Shown: one piece after another, positions 15,232 through 24,585 of the stretch
How positions within the stretch are numbered: the first letter of the stretch is position 1
Layout of the letters: every line of letters begins with the position of its first letter
Assembly (NCBI RefSeq): GCF_000813145.1
Contig: NZ_BAZF01000003.1
Coordinates: 265,635 to 329,634, forward strand
Source of the DNA: Geobacter sp. OR-1
Lineage (GTDB): Bacteria > Desulfobacterota > Desulfuromonadia > Geobacterales > DSM-12255
Reading direction: 5' to 3'
DNA length: 64,000 nt
Translations under genes and position numbers: made by a program
The notes under the pieces: generated by a model
Told to the model about the DNA's origin: nothing
Databases searched by the model: none
The model's input: the letters and a program-made list of their open reading frames with translations, nothing else

Positions 15232-15713
15232 GTAGTCCTCTCAGGACCATGGTGCTCGGACTCGGCAATCTCGTCATGGGAGACGACGGCGCCGGAGTCA
15301 GGGTAGTGACGCATCTAGCCGAGTGGTACCGGTTCCCCGAGAATGTGGAACTGCTTGACGGCGGCACCTTGGGGCTCGACATCCTTCCGAGGCTGGAGGG
15401 GATTGACCGGCTTCTGGTCGTGGATGCGGTGGATAACGGAAAGGCGCCGGGCGATCTGGTGCGGCTTGAGGGAGAAGAGGTGCCGGTAGCGCTTGCCACG
15501 AAGCTCTCCCCGCACCAGATGGGGTTGAAGGATCTGCTGGCAGTGGCAGATCTGCAGGGGATCATGCCTGGAGAAATAGTGTTGGCAGGCGTTCAGCCGG
15601 GCAGCATCGAGATGGGGCTGGAGCTTTCCGAGGAGGTGGAGGTGGCGCTGAGCGGCCTGGCCGGTCTGGTGTTGTCCGAGCTGGAGAAATGGGGGGTGGC
15701 TCCGGTTTCGTGA
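15228..15713 (+). CDS. hyaD: Hydrogenase maturation protease (HyaD/HupD family)
   Basis: 161 residues. The N-terminal motif VLGLGNLVMGDDGAGVRV contains the acidic nickel ligand. VVDAVDNG and LSPHQMGLKDLL supply the other acidic and His positions typical of the family. It removes the C-terminal peptide of the group 1 large subunit encoded three genes upstream. It overlaps the cytochrome gene by four bases and is the last gene before a bidirectional terminator. It is distinct from the HoxW-like protease at 1501-2001. Confidence 0.94.
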   Translation: MSSPLRTMVLGLGNLVMGDDGAGVRVVTHLAEWYRFPENVELLDGGTLGLDILPRLEGIDRLLVVDAVDNGKAPGDLVRLEGEEVPVALATKLSPHQMGLKDLLAVADLQGIMPGEIVLAGVQPGSIEMGLELSEEVEVALSGLAGLVLSELEKWGVAPVS

Positions 15714-15729
15714 ACCGAATTCAGGTTGT

Positions 15730-15781
15730 CAACGCAACAAAAGGCCGCCCGGAGCGATCCGGACGGCCTTTTGTTGCGTTG
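15730..15781. terminator. Long palindromic bidirectional terminator
   Basis: The arms CAACGCAACAAAAGGCCG and CGGCCTTTTGTTGCGTTG pair perfectly around CCGG AGCGAT CCGG-type inner bases. It lies between the converging hydrogenase operon and the minus-strand surface-protein gene, and can end transcription in both directions because an A4/T4 flank exists on each side. Confidence 0.88.
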
Positions 15782-15837
15782 ACATTCTGCATCCCTGCGA
15801 CTTCTGGTTTCCTCGAAATTGACGACTAGGTCGTAAA

Positions 15838-18800
15838 CTACATGATTTCTATGCGGTCAAAAACTATCATCCCGCTGGTAATGGTGACTGTCCCTTTGAT
15901 GCGGCTGTTCCCTGAACGTATCGAATAATTGGGATCATATCCCCCCTCCAGTGTAACCCGCTTGTCCTGGCTGCAAGAAAGGTTTTCTGTGAACGTGAAG
16001 TTTCGTAATCGTATCGAACTGTGATCCTCAGCGGCATCGTATTCGGGCTGCAGCCCGGTTATTGATATCGGTTCGCTGAAAACAGAGTTGTTCCATTCGT
16101 CTTCTTCCTGAATCCAGTCATGACTGTCCGCTTTGGCGGCAATAATGTAGTTTCCTTTAGCCAGTCCGGACGGTATGGCAATCGCTGTGTCCGAGCTTTT
16201 CGTTTCCCCCGGTAGAAGTCCGCCAATGTAGCGGTCAGCCAGCCACTTGTCGCCGGTCGCTTGACGGATATACAATGTTATATAAAACCCGGATGCTGCT
16301 CCGTAGAGTCGATTCCCTGTAACCGAGCTGCGTACCGTTACTGTTTCTCCTCTGAGCGCAGCCGACTGCAAGGGAATAACGGAATTCATTATCACATCGC
16401 TTCCGGCAATGACAATTGGGCTGCTCGTGATGATGTTGTTCTCTTCGTCCTCTTCCTGAATCCAGTTATGACAGTCTGCCTTGGCGACAATGCTGTAGTT
16501 TCCTTTGGGTAGTCCGGTTGGTATGACGATCGTTGTGTCCGAGTTTTTCATTCCCCCGGCTGCAAGTCCACCGACATATTGGTCAGCTAACCACATCTCG
16601 CTGCCGGCAGCATTGACGAGCAAAAACGCGATATAAAATGAGGACGCACGATCGCCTGTCGGGCTGGCCAGCACAGCGCTGTTTACTGAAAAGCGATCCC
16701 CCGTTTTGGCGGCTGACGGGGTAGATATGACCGACATGCGAAGATCGGGAACAAAATCGAGCAGGACGGCACTGGTAAGGCTGCTTCGATTGTAGCTCGA
16801 CATGCCGCCGGCAAGAAGTATTCTGCCGTCTTGCAGCAAGGTGGCTGAGTGAAAGGATCTTTCACTCAGCAGACTCTCTTTGGGATGAAAATTACCGTCA
16901 GTGGGGAGATACACGATTGTCGGGTTCGCCAATGACCCGCCGGCGACCAATACGGTCCCGGCTTTTGTTGCGGTGGAGGTTGGTTGGTACTCGAAGTAGG
17001 GTTGGGCGCCCGTTACCGGGGTGAATGTTTCGGACGCAGGATTGAATATGTCAGCGGTTCCGATCAATGCCTTGCCGTTCTGAAGCAGTGTAGCGGAATG
17101 CCATGACTGTGCATGTGTCATAGTGCTGATCAGAGTGAATTGGCCGTTTGCCGGGTTATATATTTCAGCCGAGCTGAGAGTGGTTCCGCTCCCCGATAAA
17201 ACTGTCTGCCCACCGGTTATCAGTACTCTGCCGTCGGCAATGAGCACGGCATTATGAGCATAACGGCCGACAGACATGGTGCCGGTTGGCGTAAATGTTT
17301 GAGTGCCCGGATCATAAAGCTCAGCAGTTGCGGTAACCGCATTCGGTTCAAGCTCATTGTATTTTCTCATGCCGCCGGTTATCAGAACCCTGCCGTTGGT
17401 AAGTCTGGTGGCGGTGTGCCTGAAACGGGGTGTTGTCATCCGGCCGGTGGCAGTGAATGAGCCAGCAACAGGGTTGTACAGTTCCGCAGAGGTTTGTACG
17501 ATGCCTGCAGCATATGAATGGCCGCCTGTTAGCAGAACTTCTCCGGTGTTGAGAAGAGTGGCGGTGTGGGCATATCTGTAGGCTGTCATGGTGCGTGCAT
17601 CAATGAATGCGCCGGCTGCCGGGTCGTACATCTCGGCGGTATTTAAACCGTCTCCCAATCCTCCGGCAAGGAGGACCCTGCCATTGTCGAGCAGGGTTGC
17701 CGTATGCATCCATCGTGCATGCTTCATATGAGCGACTTTTGGCACAGGGTCTGAGGCAAATGAGGCAATCAGGTTATGATCGGAGTTAATTTCATTAATC
17801 GAATAACGATATTGATTGGTCTCTGAATCAAAAAATGGCGAGACCAATACGCCGTTATCATGCAGGGTCTTAACGTAGAATCCGGGCAATGGCGAAATGA
17901 TGGCTGTAAAGCCTGCACCGTAGGTTACCGAGGAAGACGCAGGGGATATGCTGCCGTTTGCTCCCGCAACAGTTCCCGTTACCGTAAATGTCTTCAGGAC
18001 GAACATAACCTGCACGCTTCGATTCGTATCCATGGTGATCGAGCAACTGGAGTCATTTATGGAATCGCAGCCGGTCCACTCCGCAAAGAGGGAGCTTTCG
18101 TACGGACCGGCATAAAGACGAACCAGGGAACCCATGTCAATCTGCATGCTACAGCTGCTTGAACAGGTCCCGAAATAGGTGCCCGGATTTTCTGGGTCTG
18201 AGCCTTGCTGCTGGACCGATACGGTTCCCTGTCCGGTGCCGGCAAAAGAAAGGGCTAATGTTTGGAAAGGGTTCTGGCCAATTCCGGAGAACGGAACCTT
18301 GAGTGATGACAGAACTGAGGCATTTGTGCCGATGACGAGCTCTGCCGTTTTAGTCCCGGCAGCTGTCGGGGCGAACGCCACGGAGACTGTGCAGCTCTGG
18401 CCAAGGCTCAATGTTTTCGGGAGCGGTCCGCATGTTCCCGGAGACAGTATGAACATTGCCTGGTCGTTCCCGGACATGCCGAGCGAAAGGATTGTCAGTT
18501 CAGATAATCCTGAATTGGTGATGGTTGCATCCCTGGCAGGAGACGTTGCCCCGACCGTTATCCTGGAAAAATCGTGGGACAGGATCGATAATGTGACCAG
18601 TGGTACAGGGAGCTTGCCGGTATGCTGGACGTCATGCCGGTATACCGGCCATTCGAGCAGATGGGTCGGAGACGACGTGCCTGCCTGGATCATGGAGAGG
18701 ATGCCGCCTGCGCTTTTTGCGACCGCCTCAATCCTGCCGTCGTCGAAGAAATCACCGAGTGCCGGCGAAAAGTTGTTGCCGCTGACTGACGGGAGACAGG

Positions 18801-20133
18801 CTGCTGGGGGCATTGTTGCACGCAGGGAGTTGAGCGTGATAACCTGGGACAGATTCTGGCTGTTATCCAGAAGCGCATAGTGAATCTCCCTGGCAGTATC
18901 TCCGTTTATATCCCCGACAACCGGGTTCCCGGACAGGTCACTAGCGAAAATTATATCTGTGAAGGCCGAGTCCTTGAACTCGATTACGTGCATGGTGTCG
19001 GATGAGGTGCCAGGTGCGTTGTAGATGATCTCAGGCATGCCGTTGCCGTCAATGTCTCCGGCGATCAGTCCGTCATAAGATCCTGTGGCGGTCCGGCTGT
19101 ACCAGCTGCTCCAGAGCTCTGAGCCGTTCCCTTCAAATATCCTTACCGCCATGTAACTGCTCCAGAACAGGAATTTGGTCGTTATTTCCAGGCGCCCGTC
19201 ATTGTCGATGTCAACCAGCACCGGGCTGAAAAACGGGGTATATTCGTCGAAATACCGATACGGCCATTGCGTAGCCAAGTCTCCGAGGAGCCCGCTTCCA
19301 AGGCGGAATATCCGCATAAAGCCGTCATTTGCAGCGAATACTATCTCCTTTGACCCATCCAGGTCGATATCCCCGACCGCCGGGAGATGTTCGGTGTTCG
19401 AGTCGAATGGCGGCCCAAAACTCTTTGGCCATCCCGGAAGCATGTTCCCTTGGTTGTCGAGAATTACCATGTCGTCGGTGGTAGCGGCCTCGGTGGATGC
19501 GGTTTTGGGTCTGCAGACGACAATAACCTCCAGATTGCCATCATTGTTGAGGTCCTCAACCACCGGCGTGCTTGCGCTGGCTTCTTGGGTGTGAACTGCA
19601 ACAGGGAACCCCTGATGTTCGGCCAGATCACCCCCCAAGAGGTAGAGATATGGCAACGTGCCGAGACCACTCACCGAAACGATAAGTTCTATACTTTGGT
19701 CACCATCCAGGTCTGCAAGCGCCGGGGTTGATACCGGGCCGGGGAAGGATATCTTCCTTACTGTGCCGTCGGCGTAAAATACCGTCAGTACGTTCAGGTC
19801 AGGTGCGAGTAGTTCCTCCTTCCCGTCATTGTTGATGTCATAAAATACTGGGTTGGACGAGAGCGCCTGGCTGTCATTGGTTCCTCTCTGCTCCAGAGTC
19901 CGTGGCCAGCCGTCAATCGCCCCTGACGTGACAACAATCCTCACATAGCCGAGATCTGACATCGACAGGCTGTCCGTAACCTTGACCCGGACATCCTTTG
20001 CCAAAGCGTATAACGGGGTGCCGCTCAAAACACCTTCCGGGCTGAGGGATAATCCGATTGCCGATAGATCGTCCGGTGAGCTCCAGGTATACGGGGGGGG
20101 CGCCTCCGGTGGCAGACAGGGTAACGGAGCCAT
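15838..20133 (-). CDS. C-terminal part of giant subtilase mosaic protein (frameshifted from upstream)
   Basis: Up to 1431 codons. The biologically meaningful part begins at the frameshift (G8 tract at 20093-20100 on the plus strand). In order I see: a putative Ig-like segment (LSLSPEGVLSGTPLYALAK); FG-GAP/VCBS-like repeats with DINNDGKEE and DLDGDQSIE calcium-type loops; an ASPM/SPD-2/Hydin-like domain (LSLGQSCTVSVAFAPTAAGT); a Cys-containing module; at least six kelch-type repeats (HTATLLDNGRVLLAGG and similar); two CARDB-like domains, each with WLADxYxGGL and DxHxWIQEEDExNN; and a terminal module with LEGGYDPNYS. It continues the protease at 19913-21991 and would be extracellular. Confidence 0.75.
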   Translation of the reverse strand: MAPLPCLPPEAPPPYTWSSPDDLSAIGLSLSPEGVLSGTPLYALAKDVRVKVTDSLSMSDLGYVRIVVTSGAIDGWPRTLEQRGTNDSQALSSNPVFYDINNDGKEELLAPDLNVLTVFYADGTVRKISFPGPVSTPALADLDGDQSIELIVSVSGLGTLPYLYLLGGDLAEHQGFPVAVHTQEASASTPVVEDLNNDGNLEVIVVCRPKTASTEAATTDDMVILDNQGNMLPGWPKSFGPPFDSNTEHLPAVGDIDLDGSKEIVFAANDGFMRIFRLGSGLLGDLATQWPYRYFDEYTPFFSPVLVDIDNDGRLEITTKFLFWSSYMAVRIFEGNGSELWSSWYSRTATGSYDGLIAGDIDGNGMPEIIYNAPGTSSDTMHVIEFKDSAFTDIIFASDLSGNPVVGDINGDTAREIHYALLDNSQNLSQVITLNSLRATMPPAACLPSVSGNNFSPALGDFFDDGRIEAVAKSAGGILSMIQAGTSSPTHLLEWPVYRHDVQHTGKLPVPLVTLSILSHDFSRITVGATSPARDATITNSGLSELTILSLGMSGNDQAMFILSPGTCGPLPKTLSLGQSCTVSVAFAPTAAGTKTAELVIGTNASVLSSLKVPFSGIGQNPFQTLALSFAGTGQGTVSVQQQGSDPENPGTYFGTCSSSCSMQIDMGSLVRLYAGPYESSLFAEWTGCDSINDSSCSITMDTNRSVQVMFVLKTFTVTGTVAGANGSISPASSSVTYGAGFTAIISPLPGFYVKTLHDNGVLVSPFFDSETNQYRYSINEINSDHNLIASFASDPVPKVAHMKHARWMHTATLLDNGRVLLAGGLGDGLNTAEMYDPAAGAFIDARTMTAYRYAHTATLLNTGEVLLTGGHSYAAGIVQTSAELYNPVAGSFTATGRMTTPRFRHTATRLTNGRVLITGGMRKYNELEPNAVTATAELYDPGTQTFTPTGTMSVGRYAHNAVLIADGRVLITGGQTVLSGSGTTLSSAEIYNPANGQFTLISTMTHAQSWHSATLLQNGKALIGTADIFNPASETFTPVTGAQPYFEYQPTSTATKAGTVLVAGGSLANPTIVYLPTDGNFHPKESLLSERSFHSATLLQDGRILLAGGMSSYNRSSLTSAVLLDFVPDLRMSVISTPSAAKTGDRFSVNSAVLASPTGDRASSFYIAFLLVNAAGSEMWLADQYVGGLAAGGMKNSDTTIVIPTGLPKGNYSIVAKADCHNWIQEEDEENNIITSSPIVIAGSDVIMNSVIPLQSAALRGETVTVRSSVTGNRLYGAASGFYITLYIRQATGDKWLADRYIGGLLPGETKSSDTAIAIPSGLAKGNYIIAAKADSHDWIQEEDEWNNSVFSEPISITGLQPEYDAAEDHSSIRLRNFTFTENLSCSQDKRVTLEGGYDPNYSIRSGNSRIKGTVTITSGMIVFDRIEIM

Positions 20134-21991
20134 ACGCCTGGTGATTCAGAAAAATGTATGAGTCGTTCGTCACTACGGTTGGTGCCGTGAAGAACCCTTT
20201 GCCTTTTACGGAAGGAGTCGCGACCGTTTCCGAGCCTGCCGGTGACGTGAAGGTGAGCCTTACGACGTCACTCAGGTGGTCTGACGTAGGGGTCCAGGTC
20301 CCGGTGTAAATGCCGTCCCTGTCGTCGTCCTTCAGCGTGATGCTGCCACCTGTGGAAAGGGTGACCCTGGCCTCGGCATCGTTGTCGAAGCCGTAAGGTC
20401 TGTCGCAGTTTATGCTCAGGGCTGCAAGCGGGTATGCAGTGCCCGCGACCGGTGCTGTCGGAAACTTCAGCACTGTCAACAGCGGGGCATTGAGCAACGT
20501 GCTGCTGCAGGCCATTGATCCGTAAGCGTTTACCAGTCTGCCGGAAATAGTCATGTCGTGCAGGGAAGGAAACGCTTTCCCGCCAGACAAGATACGGTTT
20601 TTCAGAGCAACCCAGTCACGGCTCATATCCTGTGCCTTGAGCAATGCCGCAACCCCTGTTACGTGGGGGGCAGCCATTGATGTCCCGGAAAGGTACTCAT
20701 ATGTTCCCCCGATATAGCTGCTTATTATTGACTGCCCCGGCGCTCCTATGTGGACCGTTCTTCTCCCATAGTTAGAAAACTGCGCCATAATGTCCGATAT
20801 CTCCATTGCTGCCACAGAAATCAGGTTGGGTTTGTCAATGGTGGCAGGGTAACGTGCTATCCGGTCATTGTCGGAAGAATCATTGCCCGCAGACGCAACG
20901 AAAAGGATACCCGCGACCCGTTGTGCCTCGACGGCATCTAGCAACGCGCTGGACTCGAATCCCCCCTCTATCTCCCAACTGTTGTTGGTTGCTACGAGAT
21001 TTACCCCTCTTTCTTTCATTTCGCGGACGAAATCGAGACACGCCAAGGCATCAAACAGGTACCCGTAGCCGTTGACATCCAGAAATTTGCAGGTGAGTAT
21101 CTTGATGCTCCAGTTCGCGCCGGACACACCGATGAAGTTGTTACCTGTGGCGCCTATGATACCGGCAACGTGTGTCCCGTGCCCATTGTCATCCATTGGG
21201 TTGCTAGTGCCATTATTGGTGTTGATGCCATACACTATGTTGGCATACGAATTGTTCTCATCATCACTATAGCCATCAGGTACACTTGCCGGCCTTCGCC
21301 ACACATTGTCAGCCAGATCGGGGTGGTTGTAATCGATACCGGTGTCAATGACGCCAACGACAACTTGGTCACTCCCGATGGAACTATCCCATGCCGCTGG
21401 GGCATCAATCTTTTTGAGCCCCCATTGACCGTTGAATTCACTGTCATTCGGTGTTCGCGTCGCGGTAACCAAAAAATTCGGTTCCGCATATTCGACAATC
21501 TGGCTCTTACGATAATCTTCCGCGGCCTGCCTGACCGAGTATCCCTTTCTTAATTGCACTCTCTGTAAAGCCAACGACTTTATCGCTTTTGTTTTCTTGG
21601 AGCCCAAAGATTCGTGCAATGCGCTCATGGCACCATGTGGTACGTTGCTCTTGAACTTAATAATCAGTTCGTTGTTGTCCTGAAGCATTCGTTTGTTGAG
21701 TTCATGTCTTGAGAAGTGAGCCATCTCTGCAGTTCCAACAGCATCTGGCACGGCATTTCCGGGGCTTGCGGTCCTGGCGTGTGCGTCTGTGTGCAGCAGA
21801 GTTACCAGTATTGTCATTGCTATCTTCAGAAGCCAGGATGATCGTTTTCGGATGCTTACCAGGATAAGGGGGCAAACTGCGGCAATGGTACGGTCGAGTC
21901 TGGTGGGCAGCGGGTGGCGCAGGTGGACATAATGACTGGCGTAATGGCTACAACGAAGCGCTGTTGACGTATCAAGTCCCCACGTTCTCAT
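19913..21991 (-). CDS. Secreted S8 subtilisin-family protease, N-terminal part of mosaic protein
   Basis: Starts at the ATG at 21991 behind AAGGAGG; the frame stops at 19913 after a shift. A long basic N-terminus precedes a hydrophobic signal (WLLKIAMTILVTLLH, ~53-67). An I9-like propeptide follows (ELIIKFKSN ... YAEPNFLV). The catalytic triad is intact: Asp in VVGVIDTGIDYNHPDL, His in NGHGTHVAGIIGA, Ser in GTSMAAPHVTGVAALL. In the C8 tract the reading frame leaves the expected path (ATGGAPP then PYTWSSP), so the last ~60 residues of this frame are artefactual. With one C fewer it joins the C-terminal part into one ~2,050-residue protein. A GEMM-I riboswitch lies upstream. Confidence 0.85.
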   Translation of the reverse strand: MRTWGLDTSTALRCSHYASHYVHLRHPLPTRLDRTIAAVCPLILVSIRKRSSWLLKIAMTILVTLLHTDAHARTASPGNAVPDAVGTAEMAHFSRHELNKRMLQDNNELIIKFKSNVPHGAMSALHESLGSKKTKAIKSLALQRVQLRKGYSVRQAAEDYRKSQIVEYAEPNFLVTATRTPNDSEFNGQWGLKKIDAPAAWDSSIGSDQVVVGVIDTGIDYNHPDLADNVWRRPASVPDGYSDDENNSYANIVYGINTNNGTSNPMDDNGHGTHVAGIIGATGNNFIGVSGANWSIKILTCKFLDVNGYGYLFDALACLDFVREMKERGVNLVATNNSWEIEGGFESSALLDAVEAQRVAGILFVASAGNDSSDNDRIARYPATIDKPNLISVAAMEISDIMAQFSNYGRRTVHIGAPGQSIISSYIGGTYEYLSGTSMAAPHVTGVAALLKAQDMSRDWVALKNRILSGGKAFPSLHDMTISGRLVNAYGSMACSSTLLNAPLLTVLKFPTAPVAGTAYPLAALSINCDRPYGFDNDAEARVTLSTGGSITLKDDDRDGIYTGTWTPTSDHLSDVVRLTFTSPAGSETVATPSVKGKGFFTAPTVVTNDSYIFLNHQAYGSVTLSATGGAPPVYLELTGRSIGNRIIPQPGRCFERHPVIRFGKGCPGQGYGQPVDVRSRLCEDCCHVRGD

Positions 21992-22083
21992 AGTGACCTC
22001 CTTGTTAGAAATCACCAGCAACGGGTTGTGATGTCTTCCTCGGCGCATTCTCCGGGATTCACCTGACATTTAATTGTAGGATC

Positions 22084-22140
22084 AAAAAAGCCGGGATGCT
22101 CGGATGCGCCTCATTCGGATGGCGCCCCCGGCAACCCGGC
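22084..22140 (-). terminator. Riboswitch expression-platform terminator
   Basis: On the minus strand GCCGGGTTGC (aptamer 3' strand, ending near 22140) can pair with GCATCCCGGC, which is followed by T6. The same bases are needed for the aptamer, so ligand binding should prevent termination, making this an ON switch. An inner GCGCC/GGCGC hairpin also exists. Confidence 0.7.
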
Positions 22141-22222
22141 CAACTTTAGCAGCGCGAAGCCTGCTGAAGCATAAGTCCCGTGGCTTTCCGTCCCCCGGTC
22201 ATCCGGGGTTTGGCTTTTGATT
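22127..22222 (-). ncRNA. GEMM-I riboswitch aptamer (predicted c-di-GMP type)
   Basis: Reading the minus strand: AAAGCCAAACC, P2 stem CCCCGG-AUGA-CCGGGG, then GACGGAAAGCCACGGG, a long P3 arm with an inner AGCAG/CUGCU stem, and closure by GCCGGGUUGCCG. This order matches the GEMM-I consensus. The base at the position equivalent to 20 (before CCAAACC) is G, the c-di-GMP-selective state; cGAMP-selective GEMM-Ib members carry A there. It lies about 135 bases before the protease start and overlaps a terminator. The P2 loop is not a classical GNRA tetraloop. Confidence 0.83.
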
Positions 22223-22319
22223 TATATTAATTAAAGCTAATAAATAGCCTACTCCAATTCAAAATTCCTTGCAATCATAATCTGGGCCATTTCTGAGTAG
22301 CCGTAATGCTGCCCTTGAT

Positions 22320-22358
22320 GCGAAAAGGCCGCCCGGTGTTCCGGACGGCCGTTTTTTT
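22320..22358. terminator. Terminator downstream of hppA
   Basis: GGCCGCCCGG-TGTT-CCGGACGGCC hairpin with AAAA on the left and T7 on the right, so it can work in both directions. It sits just past the hppA stop and upstream of the protease leader. Confidence 0.8.
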
Positions 22359-22383
22359 CATAACAGCGCAGATTCAGCAGGGA

Positions 22384-24435
22384 TTACATCTTGCTGAGCA
22401 GCGGCACGATCAGCAGCGACACGATGTTGATGATCTTGATCATCGGGTTGACCGCCGGGCCGGCAGTGTCCTTGTACGGATCGCCGACAGTGTCGCCGGT
22501 AACGGCGGCCTTGTGGGCATCGCCGCCTTTGCCGCCGAAGTGGCCGTCCTCGATGTACTTTTTGGCGTTATCCCAGGCGCCGCCGCCAGTGGTCATGGAG
22601 ATGGCGACAAAGATGCCGGTAACGATGGTGCCGACAATCACGCCGCCCAGGGCCTTGGGACCGAGGGTGAAGCCGACGATGACCGGTGCGGCGATCGGAA
22701 TCAGGCCGGGGATAACCATCTCCTTGAGGGCGGTTTTGGTGACGATGTCAACGCAGGAGGCGTAGTCGGGCTTGCCGGTACCTTCCATGATCCCCTTGAT
22801 CTCGCGGAACTGGCGGCGGACCTCGACGACAACGGCTCCACCTGCCTTGCCGACCGCTTCCATGCAGAGCGCAGCAAAGTAGTAAGGAAGCATGCCGCCG
22901 ATGAACAGACCGACGATGATGTATGGGTCGGACAGATCGAAGGAAATGGACTTGCCGACCAGTTTCAGCTCATCGACATAAGAGGTGAAGAGGATGACTG
23001 CCGCCAGACCGGCAGAGCCGATGGCGTATCCCTTGGTGACGGCCTTGGTGGTGTTGCCGACTGCGTCGAGCGGATCGGTGACGTCGCGGACCGACTTGTC
23101 CAGTTCGGCCATCTCGGCAATGCCGCCAGCGTTGTCGGTAATCGGGCCGTAGGCGTCCATGGCAACGACGATACCGGTGAGAGAGAGCATGGAAACCGCG
23201 GCAATGGCAATGCCGTAAACTCCGGCAGAGTTGAAGGAAACGATGATACCGGCAGCGATGACGATCACCGGCAGTGCCGTTGATTTCATCGAAATGCCGA
23301 GACCGGCAATGACGTTGGTGCCGTGACCGGTGGTGGAGGCTTCGGCAATATGCCGCACCGGAGCGTACTCGGTGGCGGTATAGTATTCGGTGATCCAGAA
23401 AATGGCACCGGTAACAACGAGGCCAACGATGGCGGAGACGAAGATGTTCATGGCGCTAAAGGTCTGTCCGCTGGCGTTGGTCAATCCCTGGGGGAACATC
23501 TGGGCGGTGACGAAATAGAATGCGATGCAGGCAAGGACGGCCGAGGCGATCAGTCCTTTGTACAGGGCCGGCATGATCTTCTGGTTAGCGCCGAGCTTGA
23601 CGAAAAAGGTGCCGATAATGGAGGTGATGATGGAGATGCCGCCAAGGATCAGCGGGTAGCTGACAGCAGCGGAATTGCCGACAAAGGCGATAGCGCCGAG
23701 CAGCATGGCGGCGATCAGGGTAACTGCATAGGTTTCAAAGAGGTCTGCGGCCATACCGGCGCAGTCACCGACGTTGTCGCCGACGTTGTCGGCAATAACT
23801 GCCGGGTTGCGCGGGTCGTCTTCCGGGATGCCGGCTTCGACCTTGCCGACGAGGTCAGCGCCGACGTCAGCGCCCTTGGTGAAGATCCCGCCACCGAGAC
23901 GGGCAAAGATCGAGATCAGCGAGCCGCCGAAGCCGAGCCCGACCAGCTGGCTGACTATGTCTTTTACCGGTGCGCCCGGCATGAGCTGCTGCAGGGCCAG
24001 GTAGTAACCGGCAACGCCGAGAAGTCCCAGTCCGACAACCAGCATGCCGGTGATGGCGCCACCCTTGAAGGCGACATTGAGAGCTTTATGTATGCCTGAC
24101 TTTGCTGCTTCGGTGGTCCGCACGTTGGCCCGGACCGAAACAAACATGCCGATGAAGCCGGTAAGACCGGAGAAGAGTGCTCCTATGGCGAATCCAACCG
24201 CTGTCTTGGCGCCGAGGGTTGCAAAGAGAGCAACGAACATGACAGCTCCGACAACGGCAATGATGGTGTACTGGCGCTTCATGTAGGCGCCTGCGCCTTC
24301 CTGGATTGCGGCTGCGATCTGCTTCATCCTGTCATTCCCCTGCGGGAGCGACAGAATCCAGTTTGCCGAGAGCAGGCCGTAGACGACCGCTGCTGCGGCG
24401 CATGCCAGGGCGAAATATACTGCGTACTGTTCCAT
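22384..24435 (-). CDS. hppA: Membrane-bound proton-pumping pyrophosphatase
   Basis: 683 residues with about 16 hydrophobic segments. It couples hydrolysis of pyrophosphate to ion pumping across the cytoplasmic membrane. Substrate motifs are visible: [18 protein letters not shown] with the acidic loop [20 protein letters not shown], and the C-terminal [11 protein letters not shown] ... [14 protein letters not shown]. The segment [16 protein letters not shown] has Lys where K+-dependent enzymes carry Ala, so this should be the K+-independent H+-pumping class. It is a single gene with its own promoter and terminator. Confidence 0.96.
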   Translation of the reverse strand: MEQYAVYFALACAAAAVVYGLLSANWILSLPQGNDRMKQIAAAIQEGAGAYMKRQYTIIAVVGAVMFVALFATLGAKTAVGFAIGALFSGLTGFIGMFVSVRANVRTTEAAKSGIHKALNVAFKGGAITGMLVVGLGLLGVAGYYLALQQLMPGAPVKDIVSQLVGLGFGGSLISIFARLGGGIFTKGADVGADLVGKVEAGIPEDDPRNPAVIADNVGDNVGDCAGMAADLFETYAVTLIAAMLLGAIAFVGNSAAVSYPLILGGISIITSIIGTFFVKLGANQKIMPALYKGLIASAVLACIAFYFVTAQMFPQGLTNASGQTFSAMNIFVSAIVGLVVTGAIFWITEYYTATEYAPVRHIAEASTTGHGTNVIAGLGISMKSTALPVIVIAAGIIVSFNSAGVYGIAIAAVSMLSLTGIVVAMDAYGPITDNAGGIAEMAELDKSVRDVTDPLDAVGNTTKAVTKGYAIGSAGLAAVILFTSYVDELKLVGKSISFDLSDPYIIVGLFIGGMLPYYFAALCMEAVGKAGGAVVVEVRRQFREIKGIMEGTGKPDYASCVDIVTKTALKEMVIPGLIPIAAPVIVGFTLGPKALGGVIVGTIVTGIFVAISMTTGGGAWDNAKKYIEDGHFGGKGGDAHKAAVTGDTVGDPYKDTAGPAVNPMIKIINIVSLLIVPLLSKM

Positions 24436-24510
24436 TTGACTAAACTCCTTCTCTTTATTGTTTGCCTGTTAGTAAAAGGCGTTGGTGCTATGGGCCGCCA
24501 AAAACGAAAA

Positions 24511-24540
24511 AATATAATAGGAATTCTGTTGAAATGTCAA
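24511..24540 (-). promoter_or_regulatory. Candidate hppA promoter
   Basis: On the minus strand TTGACA (plus 24535-24540) and TATATT (plus 24511-24516) are 18 bases apart, about 75 bases before the hppA ATG. Confidence 0.6.
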
Positions 24541-24546
24541 CAGAAT
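24523..24546. promoter_or_regulatory. Inverted repeat over the hppA -35 box
   Basis: ATTCTGTTGA-AATG-TCAACAGAAT is a perfect 10-base inverted repeat covering the -35 hexamer of the hppA promoter. Symmetry and position fit an operator for a dimeric repressor; the regulator is unknown. Confidence 0.55.
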
Positions 24547-24585
24547 AAATGGGTTAATAATTTCGGATTTGGGTTGGAATCTCTG

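Noticed and set aside
22127..22222. GEMM-Ib (cGAMP) riboswitch call
   Set aside because: The specificity position aligns to G rather than A, so c-di-GMP is the better prediction; binding assays would settle it.
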